Source: Fasciola hepatica
Taxonomy: Eukaryota; Platyhelminthes; Trematoda; Plagiorchiida; Fasciolidae
NCBI GenBank assembly: GCA_948099385.1
Contig: CANUEZ040000031.1
Coordinates: 4,891,001 to 4,955,000 of the forward strand
DNA: 64,000 bases
Reading direction: 5' to 3'
Shown: piece by piece, positions 37,660 to 48,434 of the stretch
Layout: each line of letters starts with the position of its first letter
How positions within the stretch are numbered: position 1 is the first letter of the stretch
Notes under the pieces: generated by a model
What the model was told of the DNA's origin: nothing
What the model saw: the letters and a program-made list of their open reading frames with translations, nothing else
Database searches by the model: none
Translations under genes and position numbers: made by a program

Positions 37660-37985
37660 TGCGAGGACAAAGCATGTTTCTGAGGTGATTCAACGGGTAT
37701 CACAGGTGTTACGGCCGTTTACAGCTTCATGGTTTCTGAATCTAAGGCGCTTGAGCCCATAAGGATCGCCGAGGACAGGTACAGCAGATGCTCGTTACGA
37801 TTGATCAACTACTAATCTACCAACTACTTCCTTTTATTTAACATATTTTTCCAAGTCAGTTCTACTACACAAGTAACGCTCACTTTCTCAGTCCTGGTGT
37901 TCTTACTGCTTCGGTTTGCGTAGCCATGGATTGGCTTGAATTCAAAACACCTTATCAGTTCGGAAATGGTGAACACTACAGCCCT
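37660..37985 (+). mobile_element. 5' LTR remnant of the old gypsy family B element
   Basis: The stretch 37790-37965 aligns with the family B LTR (62770-62970): TCTACCAA(C/A)TA, CAGTTCTACTACACAAGTAACG and TCTTACTGCTTCGGTTTGCGTAG are diverged counterparts. It is followed in the same orientation by a gag-like frame, as expected of a 5' LTR. The outer boundary is uncertain. Confidence 0.65.
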
Positions 37986-38570
37986 CTCATGAGTTTGCTC
38001 TTCAGATAAATTAACGGACCATCAACGGCAGTCACGGGGACTCTTTAGAAGAGCAGGCGTATGATCGGCTCATTGCCGGAATGAACAATGTCGCAGTACA
38101 ACGGCGCTTACTGTATCAGGAGAGTTCTAATTTTATGGAGGCCCGCAGAATCTGTAAACAATACGAAGAGATGCATTCAGCCGTCAGACCTGATGCTAAA
38201 GTCCTGTTTCAACGAAGAAAGATCAAGCCAATGCTCCCAGGCCACAATCACCAAATCCGAGTCAATTGGCCGAGCCATTCCGATACCACGGTGTCTCCTA
38301 AGCCCGTTAACAAATGCTTGTCATGCAGTTATTTCCACTCACTTTCAACGTATCGGTCCCACCAAGCTGTGTGCCATGTACGTGGGAAAACTGTCCACAC
38401 ACGGAAGGCATACCGAGGATCCACGTGCAACATGCTGGAGGCTACTGAAGCCGCAGATACCGAACCTATATACATACTAAAGGTCACAACGACCAACTTC
38501 TGTAAAAATTGGTGTAATTTCAATAGGGATTTCAACAGGAGTTCATTGTGGATGCGGGCAGCTGAGGGTC

Positions 38571-38866
38571 TGCAGCGGTGGCCATCTTCGAACATACTTC
38601 TACCACGTTTATTGTTTAACTGAACGCTGACTGCCAAGCGCGGTTGCCATTTGACCGTTGCTCTTGCGCACGCTCCCAAATACACGCTAACCACTATCTC
38701 TCCCAATCGCCTTCTCGTTCTCACGGGTCGTGGAGAATACTGTTCTGGTTAACATATTCGTGTAGTGCAGAGCATTAGAGTAACATGCAAGTGATCCCCG
38801 CACCACAAAGGACCGAAACACGCGTTTACTAAGGAAACCGCGAAGTAGGGTCTAACCACCCTTACA
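38571..38866 (+). mobile_element. Solo LTR of the CsRn1-like family with GGTC target-site duplication
   Basis: Inverted relative to the full-length element: it runs TGCAGCGG to CCTTACA on the plus strand. It is flanked by GGTC at 38567-38570 and 38867-38870. It differs from the young LTRs by scattered substitutions, so it is older than the element at 40189-45628. It sits in the protease of the family B gypsy. Confidence 0.93.
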
Positions 38867-38941
38867 GGTCCATCATCCCGGAGAATGTGTTGAAACTATA
38901 AAACACACTGACATACGTATCCATGGAATCGAGCGCGAACT

Positions 38942-38954
38942 CCCCCCCCCCCCC
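38942..38954. repeat. Homopolymer C run
   Basis: Thirteen C residues, a likely site of length variation or base-calling error. Confidence 0.9.
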
Positions 38955-39490
38955 TTTCAATTCGCGGAGGATCACTGGACCTAGCATACCACAGTGGAAG
39001 AGGTAAACTTGGAGGTCAATGTTGACCCGGTATTTCTCAATCAAAGAGTGCTGCCCTGTGATGAACGAGGAGTTCTGAAGACATTGAAGCAAAAGGAGCA
39101 GAATTACGTGATTACTTAATTCAGTTGGCCTTCTTGGGCTCATCCGATAGTAGTCTCAACGAAAGCGATGGGAGAAATCAAAGTGCTTGTGATTACTGCA
39201 GGCTAACTTTGAAACCACTACTACGAACATGGGCGGCGACTAGTATGGAACCTGGAAATTTGAGTGAACCTACACTCGTCAGTACGTATATTTTTGGAAA
39301 TTGGTCTAACTGACATGTATCTCCAAATTCTGTTGCCTCCAGAATTGAGACCAATTACCGACCTGAAAGCCTCGTGGGGTATGTTTCATTGCAATTTTCT
39401 AAATTTTGGATTGTACGTCTCATCCGGCATTTCCAGGCTGCCATCGATAAGGTGACTGGAGATTTGGTCGGGGTGATGGTATTGTAACGG

Positions 39491-40188
39491 TAATTCGGTG
39501 CACCGTGAAATTCCAACGCAGTTTCCTTTTCTCACTCACGTGACTCTAGTCAGCTTGTTACCCGGCCCTTTCCAGCCTATTCAACCTTTACGTCCTCCCC
39601 TCGTTTCAAAGGCTGAACTCGGTTACTTTGCCTCAGCTCACCTACCGTCTTCCTATGAGTGCACTTTTACAGCAGACCAATTTTCCTTTGCGGTCAATCC
39701 AAGGGCCTACGACCTTCAAGTTTTTTGCGTCTTGTGTGCCCGACCTTGTGTGTCATACTTGCATCCGTTCTTTGTTCGCTTTTTCACTCGCACCGTATGA
39801 ATGACCTTTGTACTTTTCTTCCATGCTAGAGATCACCCCAGGCCTGCGTGAGGGTCTAGGTCAAGCGTGAGTGAGATTCTCTTGGTCCTTGTCTGATCCA
39901 ATTTCATGGTCATACGTGTCCCTCCGTCTCATGTACGCTTACCACTCTTTCCCCGATTGGTCAATTGTTCTTCCTATAAAACATGGATTTCATCCCATTC
40001 CAACGACTCAGTCCCATATTGCTCGGCATACGTTCCCCGACAGACCCTTCCGGCGATTTGAAGTATATTCCCAGACCCTTTTGACTGGATTGTCCCACAA
40101 TTGAGTTATGTTGCTTGTAATTCCAATGATTGTTCTCTGAAGTACACGTAGTTCACCAACTCGCCTTATTCGATTCGGGTTTCGGGTT
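39491..40188. other. Unassigned pyrimidine-rich segment inside the old gypsy element
   Basis: Follows the RT fragment but does not continue the RT frame. Open stretches at 39498-39800 and 39871-40104 resemble nothing I know. It may be another insertion, such as an unrecognised LTR, within the family B pol gene. Confidence 0.4.
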
Positions 40189-40496
40189 TGTAAGGTTGAT
40201 TAGACCTTACTTCGCGGTTTCCTTAGTAAACGCGTGCTTCGGTCCTTTGTACTGCGTGGACCACCTGCACGTTACTCTAATGTGCGGCACTGCACAAATA
40301 TGTTAACCAGAACAGTATTCTCCACGACCCGTGAGAACGAGAAGGCGATTGGGAGAGATAGTGGTTAGCGTGTATTTGGGAGCGTGCGTGAGAGCGTGCG
40401 CAAGAGCAACGGTCAAATGGCAACCGCGCTTGGCAGTCAGCGTTCAGTTAAACAATAAACGTGGTAAAAGTATGAACGAAGATGGCAACCGCTACA
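40189..40496 (-). repeat. 3' LTR of the CsRn1-like element
   Basis: 308 bp, TG...CA ends with a short TGTA/TACA inverted terminus. It carries a ~12 bp internal duplication (GTGCGTGAGAGC type, 40384-40400 region) that the two solo LTRs lack, so it marks a sub-lineage. Confidence 0.97.
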
Positions 40497-40510
40497 GGGG
40501 CCTCCTCCTA
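40497..40510 (-). promoter_or_regulatory. Polypurine tract of the CsRn1-like element
   Basis: Minus-strand TAGGAGGAGGCCCC directly abuts the 3' LTR, as expected for the plus-strand primer. It ends in C residues, so the exact primer limits are uncertain. Confidence 0.6.
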
Positions 40511-41069
40511 GAAGTCCGACGGAGTTGGGCTTCGATCGTGATGGTAAGCCGGAATGATTGGTTGTCCAGGAACTCCTCATAGCTTCTCCGTTATATTGTT
40601 GTTGACGTCGAACGACTGCTGATGAGTTTACCGGTGCCTGCACTCTCGAGATCCGATGTGCGTGGGTCCAACTGTGTTTTGGCGCCCGCGGGTCTCATAC
40701 GAATGCAAGCCGGAAAATGCCTCGTCAGGTCCATCCAAAAAGGCGTCCAGTTGCCGTCTCCAGTGCCAGGCTGAACAATCGTCCCGTTGTCCAGTGAGCG
40801 GTTGGCTCCTTGAACGTGCACGGGAGTCAGCCAGGCTACGGATGAAGCCAATGTGACTTGTTAGATCCGTCTGAGAGAGGGCAAGGTAAACTGGAACAAA
40901 ATAGCGCCTGAGGGCGCCGGCGGATGTTGGACCGTAATAACAACACACAAACGATGTTCGGTGTTGTTGTAGTCGCTAGGAGACCAGAAGAAAATGAAAT
41001 CATAACTACCGATTGTAATTTCACGGGTCTGTTGTTTGGTAAATCCATGGCGAACTTCCCAACTTATTG

Positions 41070-44000
41070 CTAACAGTCGGTTGTAAAAATCGTCACGAAA
41101 TCGGCGAAGCGGACGGGATTTCGTAGTTGGCGACCGCGACGGCTAGTTCGCGTTGCGGGTACGGTTGGAGAATCTGATGGACTAGCTGCCGAGTCCTCAC
41201 TAGGCGTAAATGGGGGTGATTCGAGTGGTAACTCGCTCGATGCAGCTGACTGAGCGACTTGAGTGGGCGTAAATTGGCCGAGCGGCTTGCACTCAATGAC
41301 GGCAGGTTTGAGACGATCGATAGATACGGTGTCGTGTCGTCCGTTGATATCTATGACAAATGTTTTTGCCCTACGTTTTATCACCCGAAACGGGCCAGTG
41401 TATGGCGCTTGTAGTGGTGATCGAACGCCATCGACGCGAAGGAATACATGGGTAGCGGTTCCTAACGCAGTTGGGACATAACTTGTAGACTGTTGTTCAC
41501 GCGGCGGACTGGCCTTGAGCACTCGCATGTGCTGCGTAAGGCGCTGAGCATAGTCACCGTAGTCGAAAGTCACGGTTGGTGAGGGGGCTACCAACTCCCC
41601 AGGCAGACGAAGTGTACAGCCATATACTAGTACGGCCGGTGTTGTGTGTAACTCCTCCTTAACGGTACTACGCAGGCTTAAGAGTGCTAATGGTAGTGTT
41701 TCACTCCAAAGGGGGTTACCGTTTGCTCGAAGGGCGGCTTTTAATTGCCGGTGGAAACGCTCAACCATACCATTGGCCTGAGGGTGGTAAGCTGTCGTCT
41801 TAACGTGTTGGCAACCGAGCGTAGCGAGTAGGCTGCCGAAAGCGCCGTCAAAGTGTGGACCGCGATCGGTGGTCACTATTGCCGGGCAACCGAAATGACT
41901 AACCCAACCGGTCAGAAAAGCTTTCGCGGCCTCTTCCGAGGTGGGACGAGGGATAGGGATGGCCTGCGGCCAGCGAGTAAAACGATCCACGCATGTGAGT
42001 ATGTAAACGTACCCAAGCGAAGGTGGGAGTGGTCCTACGAGGTCGACGTGCACATGATGAAAACGTGTTTCAGGTTCTGGGAACCTGGCTAACGCCGCCT
42101 TAGTGTGCCTATGGGTCTTAACACGTTGACACTGCAGACAAGCACGAGCCCATTGACGGACATCTCGTTTGACATTGTGCCAAACAAAACGCTCAGTTAT
42201 CAGTTTCACCGAGGCAGTCACACCCGGATGAGCCAGATTATGGAGTGTCAGGAACGTAGGATAACGGTGGGCAGCAGGAACTACTGGCCTAGGGCGACCT
42301 TGCGATACATCGCACACGATGGTATTCTGGGAAGCTGGGATAGGCACTGTGGTTAAACTCAAAGAACCGTTTTGCCGAAGTCGTTCGATGTCAGGGTCCA
42401 TAGTTTGAGCCTGTGCCATTGCGTCCAAATTGATGTTAGCCGTTTGTGACAGACTTAGTTGATATACGCGCGATAAGGCGTCTGCGACGGGATTAAGTAC
42501 CCCAGAGACGTGTCGTATGTCCACAGTAAACTGTGAGACAAAGTCTAAGTGGCGAATCTCGCGTGGTGAGTATCGATCCGAAGCTGACTTCAGTGCGTAA
42601 ACCAAAGGCTTGTGGTCTGTAAACACCGTGAACGAACGGCCTTCGAGTGCATGTCGAAAATGACGGATTCCCAAGTAGATGGCTAATAACTCTCTACCGA
42701 ACGTGCTGTACCTTGATTCCGCGGGTTGTAGGCGCTTGGAGAAGAATGCTAAAGGTTGCCAAGAGTCATCTACGAACTGTTGCAGTACTGCTCCAACCGC
42801 TGTGTCCGAGGCATCCGTCACTACCGAAATAGGAGCCAAAGGGTCGGGGTGTGTCAGGAGTGCTGTGTTGGCGACAGCATCTTTGACCAAGGCGAATGCG
42901 GCCTGTGCCGTGTCGGGAAACACGAACTTCCGCTTACCTCCGCGCAACAGGTCGGTGAGGGGTTGCATCATTTCCGCACAGTGAGGAATAAATCGGCGGT
43001 AGAAATTCACCAGGCCGGCAAACTGACGCAACTGGCGAAAAGATTGGGGTTCAGGGTAGTCGCGAATAGCGGAAACTTTATCTGACAGAGGGCGGATACC
43101 CGAGGATGAAATAGAATGTCCTATGAACGTGATATCAGACCGGCCTAATTCGCATTTCGCGATATTGATCGTAACGCCGTGCTGGCTAAGGCGTTCGAAA
43201 AGTGCTCGTAAGTGCGTAGCGTGCTCTTGCTCTGAAGAACTCGCCACCAAAATATCATCCAGGTATACGTGGACATTTTCCAAACCACGGGTTGCCTCGT
43301 GCATGAACCGTTGAAAGGTCTGGGCTGCATTGCTGAGTCCAAACGGCATTCGCAGAAACTCGAACAGCCCGAAAGGTGTAGTGACGGCAGTTTTAGGGAT
43401 ATCGGCCTCTGCTACCGGGAGCTGGTTGTACGCACGAACTAAATCGATACGGCTGAAGATGGAGCAACCTGATAAAGACGAAGTAAGATCCTGTATATGG
43501 GGAATCGGGTATCGGTCCGGGACGGTGACTTTGTTAAGTGCTCTGTAATCACCACAAGGTCGCCAGTCGCCACTAGCCTTAGGAACCATATGAAGGGGGG
43601 AAGCCCAAGGGCTACTAGAAGGGCGTATTATACCCAGTTCTAGCATATGTTCGAATTCGGCCTGTGCAACACGAAGCTTGTCTGGTGCTAACCGACGCGG
43701 CCTACTGAACACTGGGGGTCCCTTAGTGTCGATATGGTGAGTGACACTGGTCGTCACTGCTGGGAGAGGCCCGGCCTGCCGAAACATGGCCGGGTAGGCG
43801 GCGATGAGTTCGCTATAAGGTTGGTGTGCCGGTGGTTGAACGTAAAAGGGCGTGACGTGATTCACTCGCGAATTATGACCCGCAACAGCGAAAGTGGTCT
43901 GACGATCCACCACTCTGCGGCGCCGTGCATCAACTAACAAGTCAAAGTGCTGCAGGAAGTCAATGCCTAGAATTGGGTACGGGACGTCGGCGATGATGAA

Positions 44001-44303
44001 TACCCAACGAAAATTACGCTTTAAACCCAAGTTTAAGGTGAGCGACCGCTGGCCAAACGTTGGGATGGCCGTGCCATTGGCAGCGCGTAGTGTTTGGGCC
44101 TGCGGTGTGCTATTGTCGTCTTTCGCTCGGGGGAGGACGCTCACTTCGGCACCGGTATCTACAAGGAATAGGTTATTTGAAATAATGTCCCTTACGTTCA
44201 AAAGACGACTATTGGTGTGATACCCGGCTTCGTGGGTCGCCACCACGGGCCGGGGGTTTAGTTTCCCTGATGAGCACCGGGAAACGTACACCCTCGTTCG
44301 CAT
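41070..44303 (-). CDS. pol: Pol polyprotein (protease, RT, RNase H, integrase) of the CsRn1-like retrotransposon
   Basis: 1077 codons are open from 44303; the functional entry is probably the frameshift at 44261-44267. Domains in order: aspartic protease with DTGA (residues 49-52) and flap/helix ILGIDFL (~111); reverse transcriptase with [13 protein letters not shown] (~284), [15 protein letters not shown] (~309) and catalytic YLDD (347-350); RNase H with TDAS (497-500) and FTDHKP (561-566); integrase with zinc residues H688, H692, C722, C725 and the DDE triad D754, D813, E848; then a GPF-type module (~970). All catalytic residues are in place and no stop interrupts the frame. The last ~75 residues are Ser/Pro-rich. 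It should be competent for reverse transcription and integration if expressed. Confidence 0.97.
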   Translation of the reverse strand: MRTRVYVSRCSSGKLNPRPVVATHEAGYHTNSRLLNVRDIISNNLFLVDTGAEVSVLPRAKDDNSTPQAQTLRAANGTAIPTFGQRSLTLNLGLKRNFRWVFIIADVPYPILGIDFLQHFDLLVDARRRRVVDRQTTFAVAGHNSRVNHVTPFYVQPPAHQPYSELIAAYPAMFRQAGPLPAVTTSVTHHIDTKGPPVFSRPRRLAPDKLRVAQAEFEHMLELGIIRPSSSPWASPLHMVPKASGDWRPCGDYRALNKVTVPDRYPIPHIQDLTSSLSGCSIFSRIDLVRAYNQLPVAEADIPKTAVTTPFGLFEFLRMPFGLSNAAQTFQRFMHEATRGLENVHVYLDDILVASSSEQEHATHLRALFERLSQHGVTINIAKCELGRSDITFIGHSISSSGIRPLSDKVSAIRDYPEPQSFRQLRQFAGLVNFYRRFIPHCAEMMQPLTDLLRGGKRKFVFPDTAQAAFALVKDAVANTALLTHPDPLAPISVVTDASDTAVGAVLQQFVDDSWQPLAFFSKRLQPAESRYSTFGRELLAIYLGIRHFRHALEGRSFTVFTDHKPLVYALKSASDRYSPREIRHLDFVSQFTVDIRHVSGVLNPVADALSRVYQLSLSQTANINLDAMAQAQTMDPDIERLRQNGSLSLTTVPIPASQNTIVCDVSQGRPRPVVPAAHRYPTFLTLHNLAHPGVTASVKLITERFVWHNVKRDVRQWARACLQCQRVKTHRHTKAALARFPEPETRFHHVHVDLVGPLPPSLGYVYILTCVDRFTRWPQAIPIPRPTSEEAAKAFLTGWVSHFGCPAIVTTDRGPHFDGAFGSLLATLGCQHVKTTAYHPQANGMVERFHRQLKAALRANGNPLWSETLPLALLSLRSTVKEELHTTPAVLVYGCTLRLPGELVAPSPTVTFDYGDYAQRLTQHMRVLKASPPREQQSTSYVPTALGTATHVFLRVDGVRSPLQAPYTGPFRVIKRRAKTFVIDINGRHDTVSIDRLKPAVIECKPLGQFTPTQVAQSAASSELPLESPPFTPSEDSAASPSDSPTVPATRTSRRGRQLRNPVRFADFVTIFTTDC

Positions 44304-45058
44304 CGTTTGGCTCCTTCACCGAAGCGACTGTGGTATTTACAATATCCTTCTTTTGAAGAACCGACGAAACGGCGTCGCAATGACGGACTATGGAGCCTAG
44401 GTGAGCGTGCGCGGTGCCGCTCCTGTGACCCACTTCTAACTGCTAGGCGTTGCAGGCTCGCGTCAATTCTAGACAAAACTGACGCGAGATCGTTAGATGT
44501 GGGCAAGGCAGGCACCGTTGCGACGGACGGCTTGGTTACTCCAGCTACAGCGGGGTTGTATCGTGACATAATGTCATCAGCTATCGCTGCAGTTTCCTCT
44601 AGCGAGCATTTGCGTGTGGCACTTAGTAAAACTGGAATGTTATGCGGCAAACGCTGCAGCCAAAGTTCCCTCAAGAGCGGGTCCTCACCTATTGTCGGTC
44701 CTCTCAAGCGCTGCATCTCACGCAGCAGTTCGGAGGGCTTCCTACTTCCAAGCTCAACGTTTTGAAGTTGTTGCATACGTTGGTCTTGCGTTGGGGTCGT
44801 GCGGGCAATGACAGCCTCCTTTAAAGCCTCATAGCTTCGGGAAGAGATTATTACGTCCCTTACTTGCATTGTGACTTCTGACGGGAGGCGGCCTGCTACC
44901 CACCTGAAACGGCTGGCGTCGCTGGTTATACGGCAGTTTTCGAATTCTAACTCGACCAGCGTGAACCAGAGTTCTGGATCAGCAGGTGTGAATGCCGGTA
45001 TGTGCAGCGTGATCGCCCCAACGGTGGGGTCTGAGCAGGATTTCCGTTCGGCAGACAT
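44258..45058 (-). CDS. gag: Gag of the CsRn1-like retrotransposon
   Basis: 266 residues from an ATG at 45056-45058. The N-terminal half ([33 protein letters not shown]) is a capsid-like fold seen in this Gag family. The C-terminal zinc knuckle is of the unusual CHCC type, Cys240-x2-His243-x9-Cys253-x3-Cys257, instead of CCHC; this is a hallmark of CsRn1-type elements. Translation ends at TAA 44258-44260, immediately after a slippery heptamer that gives access to the pol frame. Gag packages the RNA into virus-like particles in the cytoplasm. No internal stop or frameshift is present. Confidence 0.95.
   Translation of the reverse strand: MSAERKSCSDPTVGAITLHIPAFTPADPELWFTLVELEFENCRITSDASRFRWVAGRLPSEVTMQVRDVIISSRSYEALKEAVIARTTPTQDQRMQQLQNVELGSRKPSELLREMQRLRGPTIGEDPLLRELWLQRLPHNIPVLLSATRKCSLEETAAIADDIMSRYNPAVAGVTKPSVATVPALPTSNDLASVLSRIDASLQRLAVRSGSQERHRARSPRLHSPSLRRRFVGSSKEGYCKYHSRFGEGAKRCERGCTFPGAHQGN
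44261..44267 (-). promoter_or_regulatory. -1 ribosomal frameshift site GGGAAAC at the gag-pol overlap
   Basis: On the minus strand the gag codons read CAG GGA AAC TAA, giving a G-GGA-AAC heptamer of canonical X-XXY-YYZ form directly before the gag stop. Slipping back one base enters the pol frame (G-K-L-N-P...), which is open from there to 41070. The pol frame is exactly -1 relative to gag. The downstream sequence is GC-rich and could supply a stimulatory structure, but I could not fold it. Confidence 0.9.
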
Positions 45059-45300
45059 AGCGATTACTTTATGGAATACCGACGGGAAAAGAAATCAACG
45101 ACCAATGGGGCACTATAGACCTCGCGAAAAAAAAAATCACGACAAATTAGACACACAAAATATGTTTGGACGAAAAAAAAAATTATTTGGTAAACCAACC
45201 GAGAAAAAAAAATCAAGATAGGGAAACAATAAAACACACAAAAACGTTTGCAGACGGGACCTTGAATGGTAGAAAACAAGGAAACTCACGTGACCTGAGG

Positions 45301-45318
45301 ATCACGTCGGGCTCACCA
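45301..45318 (-). promoter_or_regulatory. Primer-binding site complementary to a tRNA-Trp 3' end
   Basis: The plus strand reads ATCACGTCGGGCTCACCA, which is the form of a tRNA 3' end including CCA. It matches the usual animal tRNA-Trp 3' end (ATCACGTCGGGGTCACCA) at all but one position. tRNA-Trp priming is a reported trait of CsRn1. Confidence 0.85.
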
Positions 45319-45320
45319 AT

Positions 45321-45628
45321 TGTAAGGTTGATTAGACCTTACTTCGCGGTTTCCTTAGTAAACGCGTGCTTCGGTCCTTTGTACTGCGTGGACCACCTGC
45401 ACGTTACTCTAATGTGCGGCACTGCACAAATATGTTAACCAGAACAGTATTCTCCACGACCCGTGAGAACGAGAAGGCGATTGGGAGAGATAGTGGTTAG
45501 CGTGTATTTGGGAGCGTGCGTGAGAGCGTGCGCAAGAGCAACGGTCAAATGGCAACCGCGCTTGGCAGTCAGCGTTCAGTTAAACAATAAACGTGGTAAA
45601 AGTATGAACGAAGATGGCAACCGCTACA
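45321..45628 (-). repeat. 5' LTR of the CsRn1-like element
   Basis: 308 bp, by eye identical to the 3' LTR at 40189-40496. It is followed inward by the primer-binding site after a 2-base spacer. Confidence 0.97.
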
Positions 45629-47600
45629 GGTTCGTGTTCTACGAGTCAGTCATTCACTGGACAGCGGCTCAGTTACAGTATATTAGGATGATGTGATTCC
45701 CTTCAAAACATCAGATGGTTAACACGATCATCACTTGAAGCAGAGTCTGGAGAGATTGATAACCATCTATGTACCGATCAAGCCTTGAATGTATATGTTG
45801 TGTCGGGGAATCGGAAATTCTTGACTTCAAGGTGAAGGCCAGTGGGCACCATCTTGACCCAGTTCGTTTCAAATCCATATCCGAAAGGGATTCGCCGAAG
45901 AATCCAGCACATTTGGAAGCCGGTTGTCTGCACATAGTATTCTAGATTTCCGACTCGGGTGCAGCTGTTGTTCCGCGGCCAGTGATCCCAGGCGAGACAA
46001 TGGGCTGATCAATGCGAGAGAGTCTCGCGGGATCTTACCACTATCATAGTTGAAAGTTCCACGTTAGCTGGATTCCCACCATCCAAACAAGCAGTGCTGA
46101 TCACGGAAGCATCTGAGGTTGTAATCGTTGCAATGCTTGAACACGATGGATACCTGGTCATTCTCATTTCTCGACTTCTCAATACTGCTGACAGTAGATG
46201 CTCGCATACACCTAGGGAAGCTATGGCAGGTCTGTAGGAGGTACGGTGTCCTCAGCAGTACTTGTTTTAGTTGAAGTGCATCTCAGACCACCAAACACTA
46301 CTATTTCTATTCACCCTGGATAAGCCTGCTGTCAAGTCCACAGCTGAAAAGAAACAACAGAGAATCTCACACTTGATGCATATAATTGCGACTTCCTGCG
46401 TCGGTCTGACAAGACGATCCGGCGTGCTGACTTCCTGTCAAGATACTCATGATTCATGGCGGCTGAGTACTACAGTTTCATGACACTGGCCACTCCTGTG
46501 AGACGGAAATTTCTGCGGTTATTTTTGCGTTAAGAGGAATACTGCGTGCAACCTGAAGGATTGCTGTGTCATAGCAACCGGTTTGTCTTACCCTGACCTC
46601 TGCACAAAACAGTTCTTCAAGGTTTGCATAAAGATTACTCAGGTGTGAGAGGATGAAGTATGTGACTTGTCATCTATGTAGGCTGTCTGACCTGGATGCG
46701 GAAAAATGTACGAAGTCCAAGAACTGTGATTCGCCTATACGTTAAACCAAGTCGAAACCAAATGACGGAAATTCATGGCCCAACGGCTACATTCCATGGC
46801 AACGTGTGTGCGCCGATTTCTCGGGTCCATTCCTGAACAAGCACCACGTACTGAGTGATTCCTACTCGAAATGGTCCGAGGTGTTTTTAATGTACACTAC
46901 AACCACGTCACTTGTAATCCAAGTTTCGAGACAGTGACTGTCAGGAAGTTATCCCACAAGCACTCGTTACCGACAATGGCTCCCAAGTTTGTTCATCCGA
47001 GTTGAACTGTTGGTTAGATAGCACTGACGGCAGATGTCGTCGAACGGTACCTTATCACCAGTGTTCTAATGGTGCTAAGAGGAACTTGGTATGTACCTTA
47101 AGAAGTACTTCCACCTCGGAAAATCCGAAAACTTGGCCGAAATCGGGGACATTCCTTAACAAATTTCTGTTAAGGTATCGGAGTGCAGTGTATTCGACGA
47201 CGTGAAATCTCCAGCCATGTTGCTTAAGTCGAGAAGTCTGAGATCGTCACGGAGATGCCTAGATTCCAGTAATGTAACGCACTTTCTAGATGAAGATCTT
47301 AGGCCATTTAATGGGATATTTACAAGATGACTTAGTCATTCCATGGTCGAGACCATGGACCTTCATTTACTGACGCTATCTTACCCAACTTCATTTCAAA
47401 ATAGCACCTGAAAGCACCGCAAAGATAGAGTTCAGGGACGGTGATTATGTTGCACCAATAGAGGACTAGACAGTCGGGGAAACAGAGCCACCACCCACTG
47501 CTCCAGTTCGAAGGTCTGTTCGTTAAGAAGGCCAAGGAGGAAGGTCTCGGTGGTTGGAACGCTTTCGCCCATCACGCTATAGCTTCATTTCCAGTATTCA
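45629..47600 (+). pseudogene. Gypsy family B pol, second half (RT end, RNase H, integrase)
   Basis: Resumes the element broken at ~39490. Blocks in order: GHHLDPVRFKSISERDSPKNPAHLEA (~45840-45915), the RT thumb; AVLITEASEVVIVAMLEHDGY and SRLLNTADSRCSHTPREAMA (~46095-46230), RNase H; FTLDKPAVKSTAEK (~46313); integrase core WPNGYIPWQRVCADFSGPFLNKH (~46775-46850) and SYSKWSEVFLMYTTTTS (~46860), VTDNGSQV (~46970), NGAKRNLVCTL (~47065); a C-terminal GDYVAPIED...PPPTAPVRRSVR tail (~47440-47530). Many stops and frame changes; inactive. Sequence from ~45640 to 45830 is eroded RT. Confidence 0.8.
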
Positions 47601-47629
47601 ATCAATTAGCTGAAGCCGAGCCTTCAAAG

Positions 47630-47740
47630 TCAGGTCGTGCAAATTCAGTGGATAACTCTATGATTGGTCAATAGGTTATCTACCAATCGTTGCACGCCTT
47701 CTATTACACGTAAACAGGGTTGTACTAATCAAGTTCGACA
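47630..47740 (+). mobile_element. Possible 3' LTR remnant of the old gypsy family B element
   Basis: A GATTGGTCAATAGGTTATCTACCAATCG stretch at 47663-47690 resembles the family B LTR block (GATTGATCAAC...TCTACCAACTA at 37800). It lies where the 3' LTR is expected after integrase. The match is short. Confidence 0.4.
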
Positions 47741-48434
47741 GAATACATTTCTGTCGGCTCTTGTTTTTCGTAGTCTGGGTACGAGATATTCCGCTGAGTA
47801 CTGCTAACTAGGTAGATCCAGTCCCCACAAATCTTTAAGCACTGCTGTGTTGCAGCCCGGTCCCTCCAAAGAACGACAAGAATATCGTGGTAGCACCACA
47901 ACAGAAGTCCAAGGTGCAAAGTATTTTTTGAACACTTAAGGGTGACAGTATTTTTTTTTTTACCTAACTCTAACCAACACTACTACCACAACCACTTTTA
48001 GTAATTATAGCGATTTTGGAACTAAGAAACACAGCGTAGTGAATGAGCTCAGTCGTTCGCCCTCCGGTTTAGATACCACAAATTTTATCATCTAATGAAC
48101 CATCAAGAAAGCCAATGTTATGCTCTAGGCGTGCAACAGACACAAGTGTCTCAGATTGGATTTTTGTTCGGATGTGAGTGAAGACCTAGCCTTACCTCTT
48201 GTTGATTGATCTAGAAAAGTTAATTTATGGGATTGGGAGTGTAAAACCATGGCAAGTACAATCTTTTTAAAGACGTTTTTGTGCACAGAGGGCTGAAATG
48301 AAGAGGTAGATGGATTGCTACGGATTTTGCTTTAGGGTGTTAAGATAAGTTCCTTGTTCTTTCTCATTTATCATTCACTCGTGGCTGATCTGCGTGCGCG
48401 TTTTGTTATGATTTGTCTCATATGTGTTGGTCAT
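47741..48434. other. Unassigned region
   Basis: No gene or repeat recognised apart from a T run at 47951-47962. Confidence 0.4.

Larger units (their letters stand above)
38040..39490 (+). pseudogene. Gypsy family B gag, protease and start of reverse transcriptase, interrupted
   Basis: The gag-like frame (38081-38540) has AYDRLIAGMNNV, EARRICKQYEEMHS and a degenerate knuckle (CLSCSYFH ... CHVRGKTVHTRK). A protease core follows (FIVDAGS, then IIPENVLKL). It is split inside the active-site loop by a solo LTR at 38571-38866 and resumes at 38871. A decayed RT block (LTDMYLQILLPPELRPITD ... WGMFHCNFLNFGLYVSSGI, then QAAIDKVTGDLVG) covers ~39300-39485. The remainder of pol lies at 45629-47600, beyond the large CsRn1-like insertion. 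Stops and frame changes show an old, dead copy. Confidence 0.8.
40189..45628 (-). mobile_element. Full-length CsRn1-like Ty3/gypsy LTR retrotransposon, apparently intact
   Basis: It is bounded by two 308 bp LTRs (40189-40496 and 45321-45628), between which I find no difference. The flank is a 4 bp target-site duplication GGTT (40185-40188 and 45629-45632). Coding order on the minus strand: 5' LTR (45628-45321), primer-binding site, gag (45058-44258), pol (to 41070), an approximately 560 bp 3' untranslated part, polypurine tract, 3' LTR. The CHCC Gag motif and the tRNA-Trp-like primer site place it in the CsRn1 group known from trematodes. Intact ORFs and identical LTRs mean a very recent insertion, possibly still active. 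Confidence 0.97.

Noticed and set aside
38081..38623. 180-codon ORF considered as a host gene
   Set aside because: It reads as a gypsy gag with a degenerate zinc knuckle after a family B LTR, and its last part is inside a solo LTR.
40628..40948. 106-codon minus-strand open stretch after pol, considered as a third ORF (env-like)
   Set aside because: No signal peptide, membrane segment or family match, and the frame overlaps others in a GC-balanced 3' UTR. It is treated as untranslated.
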